The notes under the pieces: generated by a model
What the model was told of the DNA's origin: nothing
Database searches by the model: none
The model's input: only the letters and a program-made list of their open reading frames with translations
Made by a program: the position numbers and the translations under genes
In this document: positions 8,615-16,979 of the stretch, in pieces
Layout: each line of letters begins with the position of its first letter
Numbering within the stretch: position 1 is the first letter of the stretch
Assembly (NCBI GenBank): GCA_965277105.1
Contig: OZ255710.1
Coordinates: 186,001 to 250,000, forward strand
Length of the DNA stretch: 64,000 bases
Direction of reading: 5' to 3'
Source of the DNA: CAXSBA01 sp965277105
GTDB lineage: Bacteria; Spirochaetota; UBA12135; COTS27; CAXSBA01

Positions 8615-9739
8615 TTAAATTTTTCTTAGTAAAATAAGCAGCATTCTCCTAAGGGGTTCGGCTGCTCCCCAAAGCAGTTGATCGCCAACTACGAAGGCAT
8701 TAACATACTTTTCTCCTAAGTTGGTTTTTTTTAATCTACCCACATGGATTTTAAGGGTAGTGGAAACGGCATAAGGGTTGAGTTCTTTTAGAGTTTCTGC
8801 TTTTTTATTATCAATAACTTTCACCCATTCATGGGTATCTAAGATGATTTTTTTTATTTCTTCTAAACTTAAATTTTCTTTTAGCTTAATGGTTAATGCT
8901 TTACTATGGCACCGCATAGTAGGCACGCGAACGCAAATACCATCGATAGGCAAGGGAGGGTTTAGATCTAAAATTTTATTAGCTTCTAAAAATCCTTTTC
9001 GTTCTTCTCTTGATTGCCCATCACTTACTTCTTGATCAATCCAGGGCAAAAGAGACCCCACTAAGGGGTGACCAATATTTTCCTTAGGGAAGGTATCATT
9101 ATTGATAAAGTTTTTTAAATTTTTTTCCGTTAAAATTGGGTCAAAGGTTACTTGTTTAAGGTTATTCGACAAATAGTCCATTTGTTGGAGTAACTCTTCC
9201 ATGGCTTTAGCCCCGGCACCTGAAATGGCTTGATAAGACATAGAACTAACCCACTCCACTAGCCCTTGTTTTAAAAGGCCGCCTATTCCCATTAGCATAA
9301 TAGCTACTGTGCAGTTGCTTCCGATGAAATTCTTGCAACCGTTTTTTAGTTTTTTTTCAATAACATTGCGGTTAATGGGATCTAAAACAATACAAGCGTC
9401 TTCTTGCATCCTTAGGGAAGAAGCTGCATCAATCCAATAACCAGCCCAACCTTCTTGGCGAAGCTGAGGGAATACTTTATTGGTATAGTCGCTACCTTGG
9501 GTGCATAAAATAATTTCCATTTCCTTCAATTCATTTATAGAAAAAGCATCTAAAAGAGAAGGGATATTTTCTTTTACTTGTGGGCTAGCTTGTCCTGCTT
9601 GGGAAGTAGAAAAAAAATAAGGGTCAATCAAAGCAAAGTCTTTTTCTTCTTGCATCCTATTTAACAGAACGCGACCAACCATACCTCGCCAACCGATAAG
9701 CCCAACTTTAGGTAGTGATGATTTTTTCTCCATAATCAT
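8615..9739 (-). CDS. asd: Aspartate-semialdehyde dehydrogenase
   Basis: NADPH-dependent conversion of aspartyl phosphate to aspartate semialdehyde, the branch to lysine/DAP, threonine and methionine. At 374 residues it follows the enterobacterial-type Asd closely: the N-terminal cofactor motif VGLIGWRGMVGRVLLNRM, the active-site cysteine Cys143 in GSNCTVAIMLM, SYQAISGAGAKAM, and the C-terminal FVVGDQLLWGAAEPLRRML. The start is ATG at 9739 or ATG two codons later. A perfect TATAAT is only six bases before the first ATG and there is no Shine-Dalgarno sequence, so the mRNA may be leaderless. Other DAP-pathway genes are elsewhere in the window (32992, 50563, 53566). Confidence 0.96.
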   Translation of the reverse strand: MIMEKKSSLPKVGLIGWRGMVGRVLLNRMQEEKDFALIDPYFFSTSQAGQASPQVKENIPSLLDAFSINELKEMEIILCTQGSDYTNKVFPQLRQEGWAGYWIDAASSLRMQEDACIVLDPINRNVIEKKLKNGCKNFIGSNCTVAIMLMGIGGLLKQGLVEWVSSMSYQAISGAGAKAMEELLQQMDYLSNNLKQVTFDPILTEKNLKNFINNDTFPKENIGHPLVGSLLPWIDQEVSDGQSREERKGFLEANKILDLNPPLPIDGICVRVPTMRCHSKALTIKLKENLSLEEIKKIILDTHEWVKVIDNKKAETLKELNPYAVSTTLKIHVGRLKKTNLGEKYVNAFVVGDQLLWGAAEPLRRMLLILLRKI

Positions 9740-9745
9740 AATAAA

Positions 9746-9751
9746 ATTATA
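9746..9751 (-). promoter_or_regulatory. asd: -10 element abutting asd (leaderless-type)
   Basis: TATAAT read on the minus strand at 9751-9746, with a gap of six bases to the asd ATG at 9739. Transcription starting about seven bases downstream would begin at or next to the A of the ATG. The -35 region is weak. The same eight bases read on the plus strand give TATACT (9748-9753), facing the divergent gene at 9816. Confidence 0.5.
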
Positions 9752-9782
9752 CTATTATTTTAATGCCTGTTGAAATCCCTTA

Positions 9783-9810
9783 TTGAAAAAATAATGAGAT
9801 AGGATTTAAT
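9783..9810 (+). promoter_or_regulatory. Probable promoter of the exonuclease-CBS fusion gene
   Basis: TTGAAA at 9783-9788 and TTTAAT at 9805-9810 are separated by 16 bases. The start ATG at 9816 follows after only five bases and has no Shine-Dalgarno sequence, again consistent with a leaderless mRNA. Confidence 0.4.
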
Positions 9811-9815
9811 AAATT

Positions 9816-11933
9816 ATGATTAATAGCACAACTCCTTTAACCCAACTCCCAACCGTCATTGTCGATTTTGAAACCACTGGCTTGAATGTGGCCACCGATA
9901 GGATAGTGCAGATAGCAGCGATTAAAATGAATGGGCTGAAGGTAGAAAAGAAGAAGTTTAATCACTTGATTAATCCCCAAATTCCCATTCACCAAAAAAT
10001 AACTGACATTCATAAAATTAGCAATCAAGATGTAGTAGGCAAACCCATTTTCCCAGAAATCCAGAAAGAGTTCCATGACTTTTTAGAAAATCGAATCATC
10101 ATTGGTTTTAACATTGGGTTTGACCTAGCTATTTTGCAAAATGAAATGGAGCGCTATCAACTTCCCAAAAAAGAGTACCGCCATTTGGATATTCGTTTCT
10201 TGGGCAACTTGCTTGATATTCCTGGCCGGGAACTTTATTTAGAAAATCTTTCTTATTATTTTAAAATTCCCATTGTCAAAAGGCATTCAGCTTTAGGGGA
10301 TGCGGAAATTACTAGTAAGATTTATAAAAATCTAATCCCCTTATTAAAAACTAAAGATATTAAAACGCTAGCTCAAGCAGAAAAATTTATTTTTGACAAT
10401 TTGGGTTTTATTAATCTCAGTTATTCTAGTGATTGGTATTATCCCAAACCACCTACTAGTAAAAAGATGGTTTCTTTTGATCAAAAAAAGTGGCAAGCCA
10501 TCGAAAAAATTGATCCTTTCCCTTTCCTTTACAATGTGAGTGATATTATGCAGGAGAAAATTATTAGCATTGAAGAGCGAAAAACTCTGCTGCAAGCCGT
10601 CCAAAAAATGCAGGAAAATAACATCGGTTGTCTCCTAATAAAAAACGCGAAAGGAGAATATCTTTCGATTATTAGCGAGAGGGATTTTGTTTCGCTTATG
10701 AGTAAAAACCAATCTGCTCTAAATTTGCCATTAGCTAAATTAAAAAGAAAAGAATTAATCACTTGCCATAAAAATGACTTTATTTATCAGGCATTAGGAT
10801 TAATGGAGAGTAAAAATATTCGCCACTTGCCGGTATTAGAGAAAAATAAAATTGTGGGAATTTTATCTTACCGCGATTTGATGCAGAGGCGAATTAAAGA
10901 TTTGTATTACCATGAAAAAAATATCGATAAAGCTCAAAGCCACCAAGATCTAGTGGATATTTTTTTGCAGTTGCCAGTTTTGACTAAAAAGCTTTTTAAA
11001 GAAAAAATTACAGCTAATAAGATTGCAGCGATTATAGCTCAAGAGTCCATCAGTATAACGCAGAAAGTTATTGACTTTGCTCTTCATAAAACCGAGAAGC
11101 AGTTAAAATCTCCTCCACCAACGGAATTTTGCATCCTTATTTTAGGTTCTACTGGAAGGGGAGAATCATTACTAGCTTTTGATCAAGACAACGCCTTGAT
11201 TTTTGAAGAATCTAATAAAAACCAAGAAAATCAAAAATGGTTTTTAACTTTAGGAAAGCATATTAACGATTACCTTAATGAAATTGGGATTCCTTACTGT
11301 AAGGGGAAAGTGATGATTAGCAACCTCGATTGGTGCCAGTCGCTTGGTGATTGGAAGAGGAAAGTGCGCCATTGGTTTTCGGCAGCCAGCAAAGGAGCTA
11401 TGCTCAACGCTGATATTTTTTTAGACTTCAAACCCATTTATGGTAATGAAAAACTTTCTTCTGCTCTTAGAAAAGAAATGAGTAGCCTTTCGAAAGACAA
11501 CTTTATTAAACTGATGGGGGAGAACATTATTGAAAGCACCCCTTACCCTTTCAACTTTTTAGGGAAATTAAAAACCGATAGGAGGAACGTTATTGATTTT
11601 AAAAAAAATTATCTCTTCCCGATTAATTCTTTAGCTAGGCTTTTAGCGTTAAAGATTAATTACCAAGATAACAACTCCACTCCTAGTCGCTTAAGAGCAA
11701 GCCAAAAAGTTCTTGATTTAAACGAGTATGAGATGGATGTTTTTATTCGGATTCACGCTATGAGTTTAGAAATAGTTTTAAGGGAGCAATTGAAAAAATT
11801 ATCGCTAGGAGAAAAGGCTGACAATTTGATTTACTTCGCTAATGTCCCCAAATTGGTGCAAGACGAGCTTCATCGCTTGCTGCCTATTTTTAAGAATATC
11901 GATAACCTTATTCGTAATTATCTAATTCATTAA
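9816..11933 (+). CDS. DnaQ-like 3'-5' exonuclease / CBS pair / DUF294 nucleotidyltransferase fusion
   Basis: A 705-residue three-part protein. Residues about 10-170 are a DEDD-type exonuclease: VIVDFETTGL (Asp-Glu), GFNIGFDLAIL, and HSALGDAEITSKIY (final His and Asp). Residues about 235-370 are a CBS-domain pair, ending in HLPVLEKNKIVGILSYRDLM. The remainder is the DUF294 putative nucleotidyltransferase with the polymerase-beta-like motif LGSTGRGES followed by FDQDNALIF, and the DUF294 C-terminal helical domain. CBS-DUF294 proteins are often annotated as signal-transduction proteins and resemble protein-PII uridylyltransferase domains. The exonuclease domain fused to them suggests one pathway for both activities. 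Target unknown. It ends one base before ispF, on the opposite strand. Confidence 0.88.
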   Translation: MINSTTPLTQLPTVIVDFETTGLNVATDRIVQIAAIKMNGLKVEKKKFNHLINPQIPIHQKITDIHKISNQDVVGKPIFPEIQKEFHDFLENRIIIGFNIGFDLAILQNEMERYQLPKKEYRHLDIRFLGNLLDIPGRELYLENLSYYFKIPIVKRHSALGDAEITSKIYKNLIPLLKTKDIKTLAQAEKFIFDNLGFINLSYSSDWYYPKPPTSKKMVSFDQKKWQAIEKIDPFPFLYNVSDIMQEKIISIEERKTLLQAVQKMQENNIGCLLIKNAKGEYLSIISERDFVSLMSKNQSALNLPLAKLKRKELITCHKNDFIYQALGLMESKNIRHLPVLEKNKIVGILSYRDLMQRRIKDLYYHEKNIDKAQSHQDLVDIFLQLPVLTKKLFKEKITANKIAAIIAQESISITQKVIDFALHKTEKQLKSPPPTEFCILILGSTGRGESLLAFDQDNALIFEESNKNQENQKWFLTLGKHINDYLNEIGIPYCKGKVMISNLDWCQSLGDWKRKVRHWFSAASKGAMLNADIFLDFKPIYGNEKLSSALRKEMSSLSKDNFIKLMGENIIESTPYPFNFLGKLKTDRRNVIDFKKNYLFPINSLARLLALKINYQDNNSTPSRLRASQKVLDLNEYEMDVFIRIHAMSLEIVLREQLKKLSLGEKADNLIYFANVPKLVQDELHRLLPIFKNIDNLIRNYLIH

Positions 11934-12419
11934 CTAGTTTAGTTTTTTCTTTAGTTTTTCTTTTAACAAGCAAGCCACTTGGACCTCGACGCTTTCGCCC
12001 CTTCCCACCGAGTCTTGTCCTTCTTTGGTTTTTGCTTTAAGATTAATGGGAATGTCACCTAAAATGACTTTAAGCTTTTCCTTGATTTTTTTTAAATATT
12101 CTTTTAGTTTTGGTTTTTCTAAAATAATTGTGGCATCAATATTCACCACTTCATAATCGTTAATTAGCACTAGCGTTTTTTTAAGGAGTATTTCACTATC
12201 AATATTTTTATACTGGGGGTCGTTATCAGGGAAATGCTGACCAATATCGCCTTTAGCACTGGCCCCTAAAAGAGCATCAATAAGCGCATGGTAGAGAGCA
12301 TCTCCATCCGAGTGAGCGACAATCCCTTTTGAAAAAGGGATTTTTATCCCCCCTAAAATAAAAAAGTCGGCTTTTTTGCCGAAACGATGGTTGTCATAAC
12401 CCAAACCAATACGATACAT
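11934..12419 (-). CDS. ispF: 2-C-methyl-D-erythritol 2,4-cyclodiphosphate synthase
   Basis: Fifth enzyme of the non-mevalonate (MEP) isoprenoid pathway, a zinc-dependent trimer. The 161 residues contain RIGLGYDNHRF (metal ligands Asp and His), VAHSDGDALYHALIDALLG (third metal ligand His), GDIGQHFPDNDPQYK, and the C-terminal KTKEGQDSVGRGES stretch. I place the start at the ATG at 12419 because MYRIGLGYD matches the family N-terminus; a TTG at 12431 lies inside the likely -10 element. It provides prenyl precursors for menaquinone and for the squalene-synthase-like enzyme at 4885. It is divergent from the gene at 12452 with a 32-base spacer. Confidence 0.94.
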   Translation of the reverse strand: MYRIGLGYDNHRFGKKADFFILGGIKIPFSKGIVAHSDGDALYHALIDALLGASAKGDIGQHFPDNDPQYKNIDSEILLKKTLVLINDYEVVNIDATIILEKPKLKEYLKKIKEKLKVILGDIPINLKAKTKEGQDSVGRGESVEVQVACLLKEKLKKKLN

Positions 12420-12430
12420 TTTATGATACA

Positions 12431-12438
12431 ATTATACT
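12431..12438. promoter_or_regulatory. Overlapping divergent -10 elements between ispF and the outer-membrane-like gene
   Basis: The eight bases ATTATACT read TATACT on the plus strand (12433-12438) and TATAAT on the minus strand (12436-12431). The plus element is 13 bases before the ATG at 12452 and the minus element 11 bases before the ispF ATG at 12419. Neither gene has a Shine-Dalgarno sequence. This looks like one bidirectional promoter driving two leaderless or nearly leaderless mRNAs. Confidence 0.5.
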
Positions 12439-12451
12439 GTAACAATTATCC

Positions 12452-13351
12452 ATGCGTTTCCTATTTTTTATTATTATTTTTTCGATTTTATTTGCTGGTT
12501 TATGGGGGCAAGAAGAGAATTTTACTTCCAATACTAATGAAAATAATCCCTTGCTTATTAATGAGGAGTATGTTGATTATAACTATGAGGAAGAATTAGA
12601 AGAGTATCAAAATTTAAAATTAGTAAAATATGTCGACTTTATGTTCTATCTCGGTACCCAGTTTAGCTTTTTTTCTGAACCCAATAGTCATGACACTATA
12701 AAAAACGAGTCTGATCGTTTTAAACAAATTTATAACGCAAGCTCTCCTGACTACTATAAAACAACTTTAAATAATAATAGTTTACCTAATGGGATTAACT
12801 TTGGGTTTGATATTTTTTATCATAATTTTGGTTTTGGTTTTTTTTATAGCCTTAATAACTTTTTCCAAAGCGAAACAGCTATTCGCCAAAATGATACTAA
12901 TGATAATTACGAAGATCATTATCTCAAGCACATTTACGAAATGTCCGGGCATTCTTTTGCTTTTTCTTTTCTATACCGCTTCCCGCTTTTAAAACAAACC
13001 CCAGAAAATAATATTTATATTGTTTTAGGGGCTGGTTACAATTTTAATTTAGGTCTAATTGATCTTATAAGAGAGAGTAGCACAGCCAACTCTAATGGTG
13101 ATTATTTTAAAAATAAGCAAGTCGAATCTTTTACTAGTCAGGCGCATGGGGGACATTTCTTACTGGAGGTTTTAGTGAAATTAGAAAACTTTATTATTGC
13201 TTCGGGGATTCACTGGAAGATCTTAAAGTTTGAAGACATTTCAAAAGACGATAACGGTAGTGACTCTGTTCTGATTTTTAACTCCCCGGCTGATGAGTTT
13301 AACTTGAACTTAACGCCTTACCTTTATTTAAAAGTAGGCTTTACTTTTTAG
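12452..13351 (+). CDS. Predicted outer-membrane beta-barrel-like protein
   Basis: Family not recognised. The first 19 residues are a signal peptide (MRFLFFIIIFSILFAGLWGQ) followed by an acidic Asn/Glu-rich stretch. From residue about 60 there are alternating aromatic-hydrophobic strands: FYLGTQFSFF, NFGFDIFYHNFGFGFFYS, FAFSFLYRF, IYIVLGAGYNFNLG, FLLEVLVKL. The chain ends YLYLKVGFTF, with the terminal Phe typical of outer-membrane barrels inserted by the BAM machinery. An outer-membrane porin-like or assembly protein is likely; no transported substrate can be inferred. 299 residues. Confidence 0.6.
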   Translation: MRFLFFIIIFSILFAGLWGQEENFTSNTNENNPLLINEEYVDYNYEEELEEYQNLKLVKYVDFMFYLGTQFSFFSEPNSHDTIKNESDRFKQIYNASSPDYYKTTLNNNSLPNGINFGFDIFYHNFGFGFFYSLNNFFQSETAIRQNDTNDNYEDHYLKHIYEMSGHSFAFSFLYRFPLLKQTPENNIYIVLGAGYNFNLGLIDLIRESSTANSNGDYFKNKQVESFTSQAHGGHFLLEVLVKLENFIIASGIHWKILKFEDISKDDNGSDSVLIFNSPADEFNLNLTPYLYLKVGFTF

Positions 13352-13545
13352 AGAATTTTGATGAAATTTACTCATAAAAAAATTGCTATTATGATAATAT
13401 TATAAGCAAGTATATAATCCTTTTAAAATTTTTGTAATATACAGTAATCAACATTAAACAACATTAAGCATAAGCCTCCAAGTGTTTTTCAACTTATATA
13501 CAAAAATACAAAATAAAAAAACATTAAATATATAAACTAATTCAA

Positions 13546-13551
13546 TATAAA
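13546..13551 (+). promoter_or_regulatory. purC: -10-like element abutting purC
   Basis: TATAAA ends five bases before the purC ATG, inside a 205-base AT-rich spacer (13352-13556). The spacer shows ACATTAA-type short repeats (near 13450-13465 and again near 13521) but no gene. No Shine-Dalgarno sequence is present. Confidence 0.35.
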
Positions 13552-13556
13552 AAACT

Positions 13557-14537
13557 ATGACTAGAACATTAGCAGAAACCATTAAACAGCAAATACCTTA
13601 TACTTTACAGGCAACCAACTTTGAAACTTTAGGGAAAAAACTAAAAGGGAAAGTCCGGGATGTCTACCTTAAAAACGATAAAATGTTTTTTATCACGACC
13701 GACCGCCAGTCCGCATTTGATCGCCATATTGCCAGCATTCCCTTTAAAGGCCAAGTCCTCACAGAAGTCTCTAACTATTGGTTTAAGGAAACTCAGCATA
13801 TTATTCCTAATCATTTGCTGGAACAAGAGCAAGTAGATCCAAATGTTCTCGTGTGCAAGAATTTAACCATTTTCCCTATTGAGTTTGTGGTGCGTGGTTT
13901 TTTAACTGGGGTTACTTCTACTTCAGTTTGGACTGCTTATGAAAAAGGGGAAAGGGATTTTTGCGGTAATAAACTCCCCGAAGGAATGAAAAAAAACGAG
14001 CCTTTTGCCGAACCTATCATTACCCCTACCACCAAAGACGATATCCATGATGAAAAAATCACCCCCCAAGAAATTTTAGAACAAAAAATTATGAGCGAAA
14101 AGGAGTGGGAGTTTTGTAAGGAAAAAGTTTTAGCGATATTCCGCTTTGGCCAAGAGTTGGTGGCTAAAAATGGATTGATTTTAGTCGACACCAAGTACGA
14201 GCTAGGGAAAGATGAAGACGGTAATATTTACCTAACCGACGAAATTCATACCCCAGATTCCTCTAGATACTGGCTAAAAGATTCTTATCAGGAACGAATC
14301 GCTAATGGGCAAGAGCCAGAAAACATTGACAAAGAATTTTTGCGGCTATGGTTTAAAGAAAACACTGACCCGTATAACGATAAAGAACTTCCCCCACCAC
14401 CTGAGGACCTCATTATTGAGCTGGCGAAACGGTATATCCTTTTATATGAAAAAATTACCAATAAAAAATTTGAGGCGAAAGTAGGCAATATCCAAGACCG
14501 AATAAAAGAAAACCTTATTAAAAATAATTATTTATAA
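13557..14537 (+). CDS. purC: SAICAR synthase (phosphoribosylaminoimidazole-succinocarboxamide synthase)
   Basis: ATP-dependent ligation of aspartate to CAIR in purine synthesis. At 326 residues it belongs to the longer PurC type. Hallmarks: the nucleotide-loop motif KGKVRDVY near residue 29, TTDRQSAFDRHIASIPFKGQ, VVRGFLTGVTSTSVW, LVDTKYELG near 220, and DEIHTPDSSRYW near 240. Next gene downstream on the same strand is a HAD hydrolase 57 bases away. No other purine gene except guaB is in this window. Confidence 0.95.
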   Translation: MTRTLAETIKQQIPYTLQATNFETLGKKLKGKVRDVYLKNDKMFFITTDRQSAFDRHIASIPFKGQVLTEVSNYWFKETQHIIPNHLLEQEQVDPNVLVCKNLTIFPIEFVVRGFLTGVTSTSVWTAYEKGERDFCGNKLPEGMKKNEPFAEPIITPTTKDDIHDEKITPQEILEQKIMSEKEWEFCKEKVLAIFRFGQELVAKNGLILVDTKYELGKDEDGNIYLTDEIHTPDSSRYWLKDSYQERIANGQEPENIDKEFLRLWFKENTDPYNDKELPPPPEDLIIELAKRYILLYEKITNKKFEAKVGNIQDRIKENLIKNNYL

Positions 14538-14594
14538 TTTTTTTAATTGCTCAGGGCATTTTTTTTTACTTGATATTATAAAAAATAGCAGGGA

Positions 14595-15341
14595 ATGAAT
14601 AGGGGAAAAGTAAATTACATTTTATTTGATTTAGTAGGCACGCTTATTGACATTCCTATTGAGCCTATTTGGAGTAAAGTTAATCAAGAAGGGATAGAAG
14701 AAGTTATCCGCCATTTAAATCTTTTGGGAAAGTATCCTAATGAAAAAACTCTTGCTTTAGTTCAGGGTTTTGTCGAGCAAAAAAAAAAGTTACGTATTCA
14801 AGCTAAGCAAACATTAGAGGAATTCCCTTTAAAAGAGCAGTTGAAAAATTTTTTCGAAAGAGAAAAGGAGATAGATTTAAACGAGGAAATTTTAAGTGAT
14901 TTAGAAGAAAGATTTATTATCCCCGAGCTTAAACTAGCAGAGCCTATTACTTATAACCAAGAAATTTTACAATACCTCATTGAGAAAGGATACACTCTTA
15001 TTCTCATCACCAATAACGTTTCTCGGTTACTAACTGATAAAATTCTCGCAAAATTTTCTCTTAGTAGCTTTTTTGATAAAGTTTATGTCTCGGAGGATTT
15101 TAAAATACGCAAGCCAAAAAAAGAATTTTTAAAGCATTTTTTTGATTTTTATGGTTGCTCTCCAGCGGAATGCGCTTTAGTGGGGGATAGATTGGGTCAA
15201 GACATTGCTTTGGCTAAAAAATGGGGAATGCTGGGAGTGCATGTTGCTATTAAAGAGCACGTTGATAATCGAGGGTTGTTTGATAAAATTGTCCCAAATG
15301 AAGTAATAGCTAATTTATCTGATTTGAAAAAAATTTTTTAA
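14595..15341 (+). CDS. HAD-superfamily hydrolase (subfamily IA)
   Basis: Haloacid-dehalogenase-fold enzyme of 248 residues. Motif I is YILFDLVGTLID: the nucleophile Asp12 is present but the second Asp of the usual DxDGT is Val14, as also happens in dehalogenase-like branches. Motif II is LILITNNVSR; Lys of motif III is in KIRKPKKEFLKHF-type context near residue 170; the final motif is ALVGDRLGQDIALAKKWGM. The cap is a helical C1 type. It starts after a GCAGGGA ribosome binding site. Substrate unknown; whether the missing acid abolishes phosphatase activity is uncertain. Confidence 0.82.
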   Translation: MNRGKVNYILFDLVGTLIDIPIEPIWSKVNQEGIEEVIRHLNLLGKYPNEKTLALVQGFVEQKKKLRIQAKQTLEEFPLKEQLKNFFEREKEIDLNEEILSDLEERFIIPELKLAEPITYNQEILQYLIEKGYTLILITNNVSRLLTDKILAKFSLSSFFDKVYVSEDFKIRKPKKEFLKHFFDFYGCSPAECALVGDRLGQDIALAKKWGMLGVHVAIKEHVDNRGLFDKIVPNEVIANLSDLKKIF

Positions 15342-15500
15342 TTGGGAAAAAGTATAAATTCTTCTTATATTAATATAATTAAAATAAAATTTAAAATTTT
15401 TTATAGTGAATTTTGATTTTTTTTAAAAAAAATAGCATTTTTAATTTTTTTTTAAAATAAATTTTGGCATTAACTAATTTTTTTTGATTTTTAAAAAAAT

Positions 15501-15526
15501 AAAAACTATTTAAAATAATAGTTTTT
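15501..15526. terminator. AT-rich hairpin with T tract upstream of nqrA
   Basis: A ten-base perfect inverted repeat (15501-15510 with 15517-15526, one G-C pair) with a six-base loop is followed by TT and further T runs. It lies in the 261-base spacer between the HAD gene and nqrA, which otherwise holds only A/T runs and the nqrA -10 element. It may end purC/HAD transcripts but is thermodynamically weak. Confidence 0.35.
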
Positions 15527-15588
15527 TTAGTAATTTTTTTTAAGAATAAGAATTATGAAAAAAAATGAGAAAATATTTTTTTTTATTT

Positions 15589-15594
15589 TATAAT
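15589..15594 (+). promoter_or_regulatory. nqrA: -10 element abutting nqrA
   Basis: TATAAT ends eight bases before the nqrA ATG at 15603. No Shine-Dalgarno sequence lies between, so the operon mRNA may start at or just before the start codon. Confidence 0.45.
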
Positions 15595-15602
15595 TAATCA
15601 AT

Positions 15603-16979
15603 ATGGGAGAATTTAATATTAAAAAAGGTTTGGACTTGCCCATTACTGGTAGTCCTCACCAAAAAATTGACCAAAGCAGTAAAAAAATTAATAGTGTAGG
15701 CCTTATTTGTGCTGACTATCCTTATCTAAAACCACTCTTAGACGTAAAAGTAGGGGGCCAAGTGAGAGTGGGGGATCCTCTTTTTCTCGATAATAAATCC
15801 AAAATCACTTTCACTTCCATAGCTGGTGGTACTATCAAAGCTATTAATCGAGGGGAGAGAAGAAAGCTCCTTTCTATTGAAGTTGCTTTAAGTGAAAAGG
15901 AAGAGTATAAAGAGTTTAATAGTTATAGTTACCAAGAAGCCTTAGTTTTAAGTAGAGATGCTGTTAAAAAGCAATTAATCGATTCAGGAGCTTGGACTTT
16001 TTTTAGGACTAGGCCTTTTTCCAAAATCCCTTCTCCTACTGGTAATTTTCCTCGCTCTATTTTTGTCACAGCTATCGATACTAGTCCTCTCGCTCCTCGA
16101 CCAGAGTTGATTATTCAGCAAAATAAAGAATCCTTTAGTTTAGGACTTGATATTATAGCTAAACTAACCACTCCTGTCCACGTGTGTGTTTCGCCAGAAA
16201 AAGAGCAAAATCTAACTATTCCTCATGGCAAAAATAATGACATAGTTTTCCATTTTTTTTCAGGGAAGCACCCAGCTGGTTTAGTCGGCACTCATATCCA
16301 TCATATTGATCCAATTATTACGATAAATGACGAAGTTTGGCACATTGGTTACCAGGACGTTATTGCTATTGGGAAACTGTTCTCCACTGGGAAATTATTC
16401 CTCGATAAGTATGTTGCCTTAGCTGGCCCACAAGTTGCATCACCTCGTATTATTAAGACTCGTAAAGGGGCTAATTTATTAGAACTGACCCAAGGGGAGC
16501 TCCTAGAGGGGGAAAATCGTATTATCTCAGGTTCTCCATTATATGGAGAGCCGGCCAGTGCTGCGGCAGTTGGCTTTTTAGGAAATTTTACTAATACAAT
16601 TTCTGTTTTAAAAGAAGATCGTAGAAGATTTTTCCATGGTTTTTTAACTCCAGGATTCAATGATTTTTCCGTCAAACCTATTATGGCCTCTCGGCTACTT
16701 GGCGATAAAAAGTTATTCTCTTTTGGCACCCTCCTTAACGGGAGTGTGCGAGACGTGGTTCCTATAGGTTCCTATGAAAGCGTCATGCCGCTGGATTTAG
16801 AAATATCTTATTTAGTGCGCTCACTCTTGTCAGGTGATACAGAAACGGCTGAGAAATTGGGTGCTTTAGAGTTGGATGAAGAAGATTTGTCTTTAGTCAC
16901 CTTTGCTTGCCCGGGAAAAAACGATATAGGGAAAGCCCTTAATAACGTTCTTTATGAAATTGAAAAGGAAAACAATTGA
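15603..16979 (+). CDS. nqrA: Na+-translocating NADH:quinone reductase subunit A
   Basis: Peripheral cytoplasmic subunit of the six-subunit sodium pump, implicated in quinone binding. 458 residues, normal for the family. Recognisable from the N-terminal IKKGLDLPITGSP and the VKVGGQVRVGDPLF segment (residues about 50-62, biotinyl/lipoyl-like fold), GGTIKAINRGERR, FFRTRPFSKIPSP and HIGYQDVIAIGKLF. First gene of the nqrABCDEF-apbE operon; its stop overlaps the nqrB start by four bases. Confidence 0.96.
   Translation: MGEFNIKKGLDLPITGSPHQKIDQSSKKINSVGLICADYPYLKPLLDVKVGGQVRVGDPLFLDNKSKITFTSIAGGTIKAINRGERRKLLSIEVALSEKEEYKEFNSYSYQEALVLSRDAVKKQLIDSGAWTFFRTRPFSKIPSPTGNFPRSIFVTAIDTSPLAPRPELIIQQNKESFSLGLDIIAKLTTPVHVCVSPEKEQNLTIPHGKNNDIVFHFFSGKHPAGLVGTHIHHIDPIITINDEVWHIGYQDVIAIGKLFSTGKLFLDKYVALAGPQVASPRIIKTRKGANLLELTQGELLEGENRIISGSPLYGEPASAAAVGFLGNFTNTISVLKEDRRRFFHGFLTPGFNDFSVKPIMASRLLGDKKLFSFGTLLNGSVRDVVPIGSYESVMPLDLEISYLVRSLLSGDTETAEKLGALELDEEDLSLVTFACPGKNDIGKALNNVLYEIEKENN

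Noticed and set aside
12419..12431. ispF start at TTG 12431
   Set aside because: The TTG overlaps the TATAAT on that strand and adds residues not seen in the family; ATG 12419 gives the normal N-terminus.
13430..13530. Short ACATTAA-type repeats before purC as a possible CRISPR or regulatory array
   Set aside because: The repeats are only about seven bases, irregular and composed of A/T-rich words expected in this genome.
14538..14594. Terminator after purC
   Set aside because: Only a three-base stem is possible before the T run, too weak to support.
16349..16729. 126-codon minus-strand frame inside nqrA
   Set aside because: Fully covered by a strongly conserved gene on the other strand; composition is that of a shadow frame.
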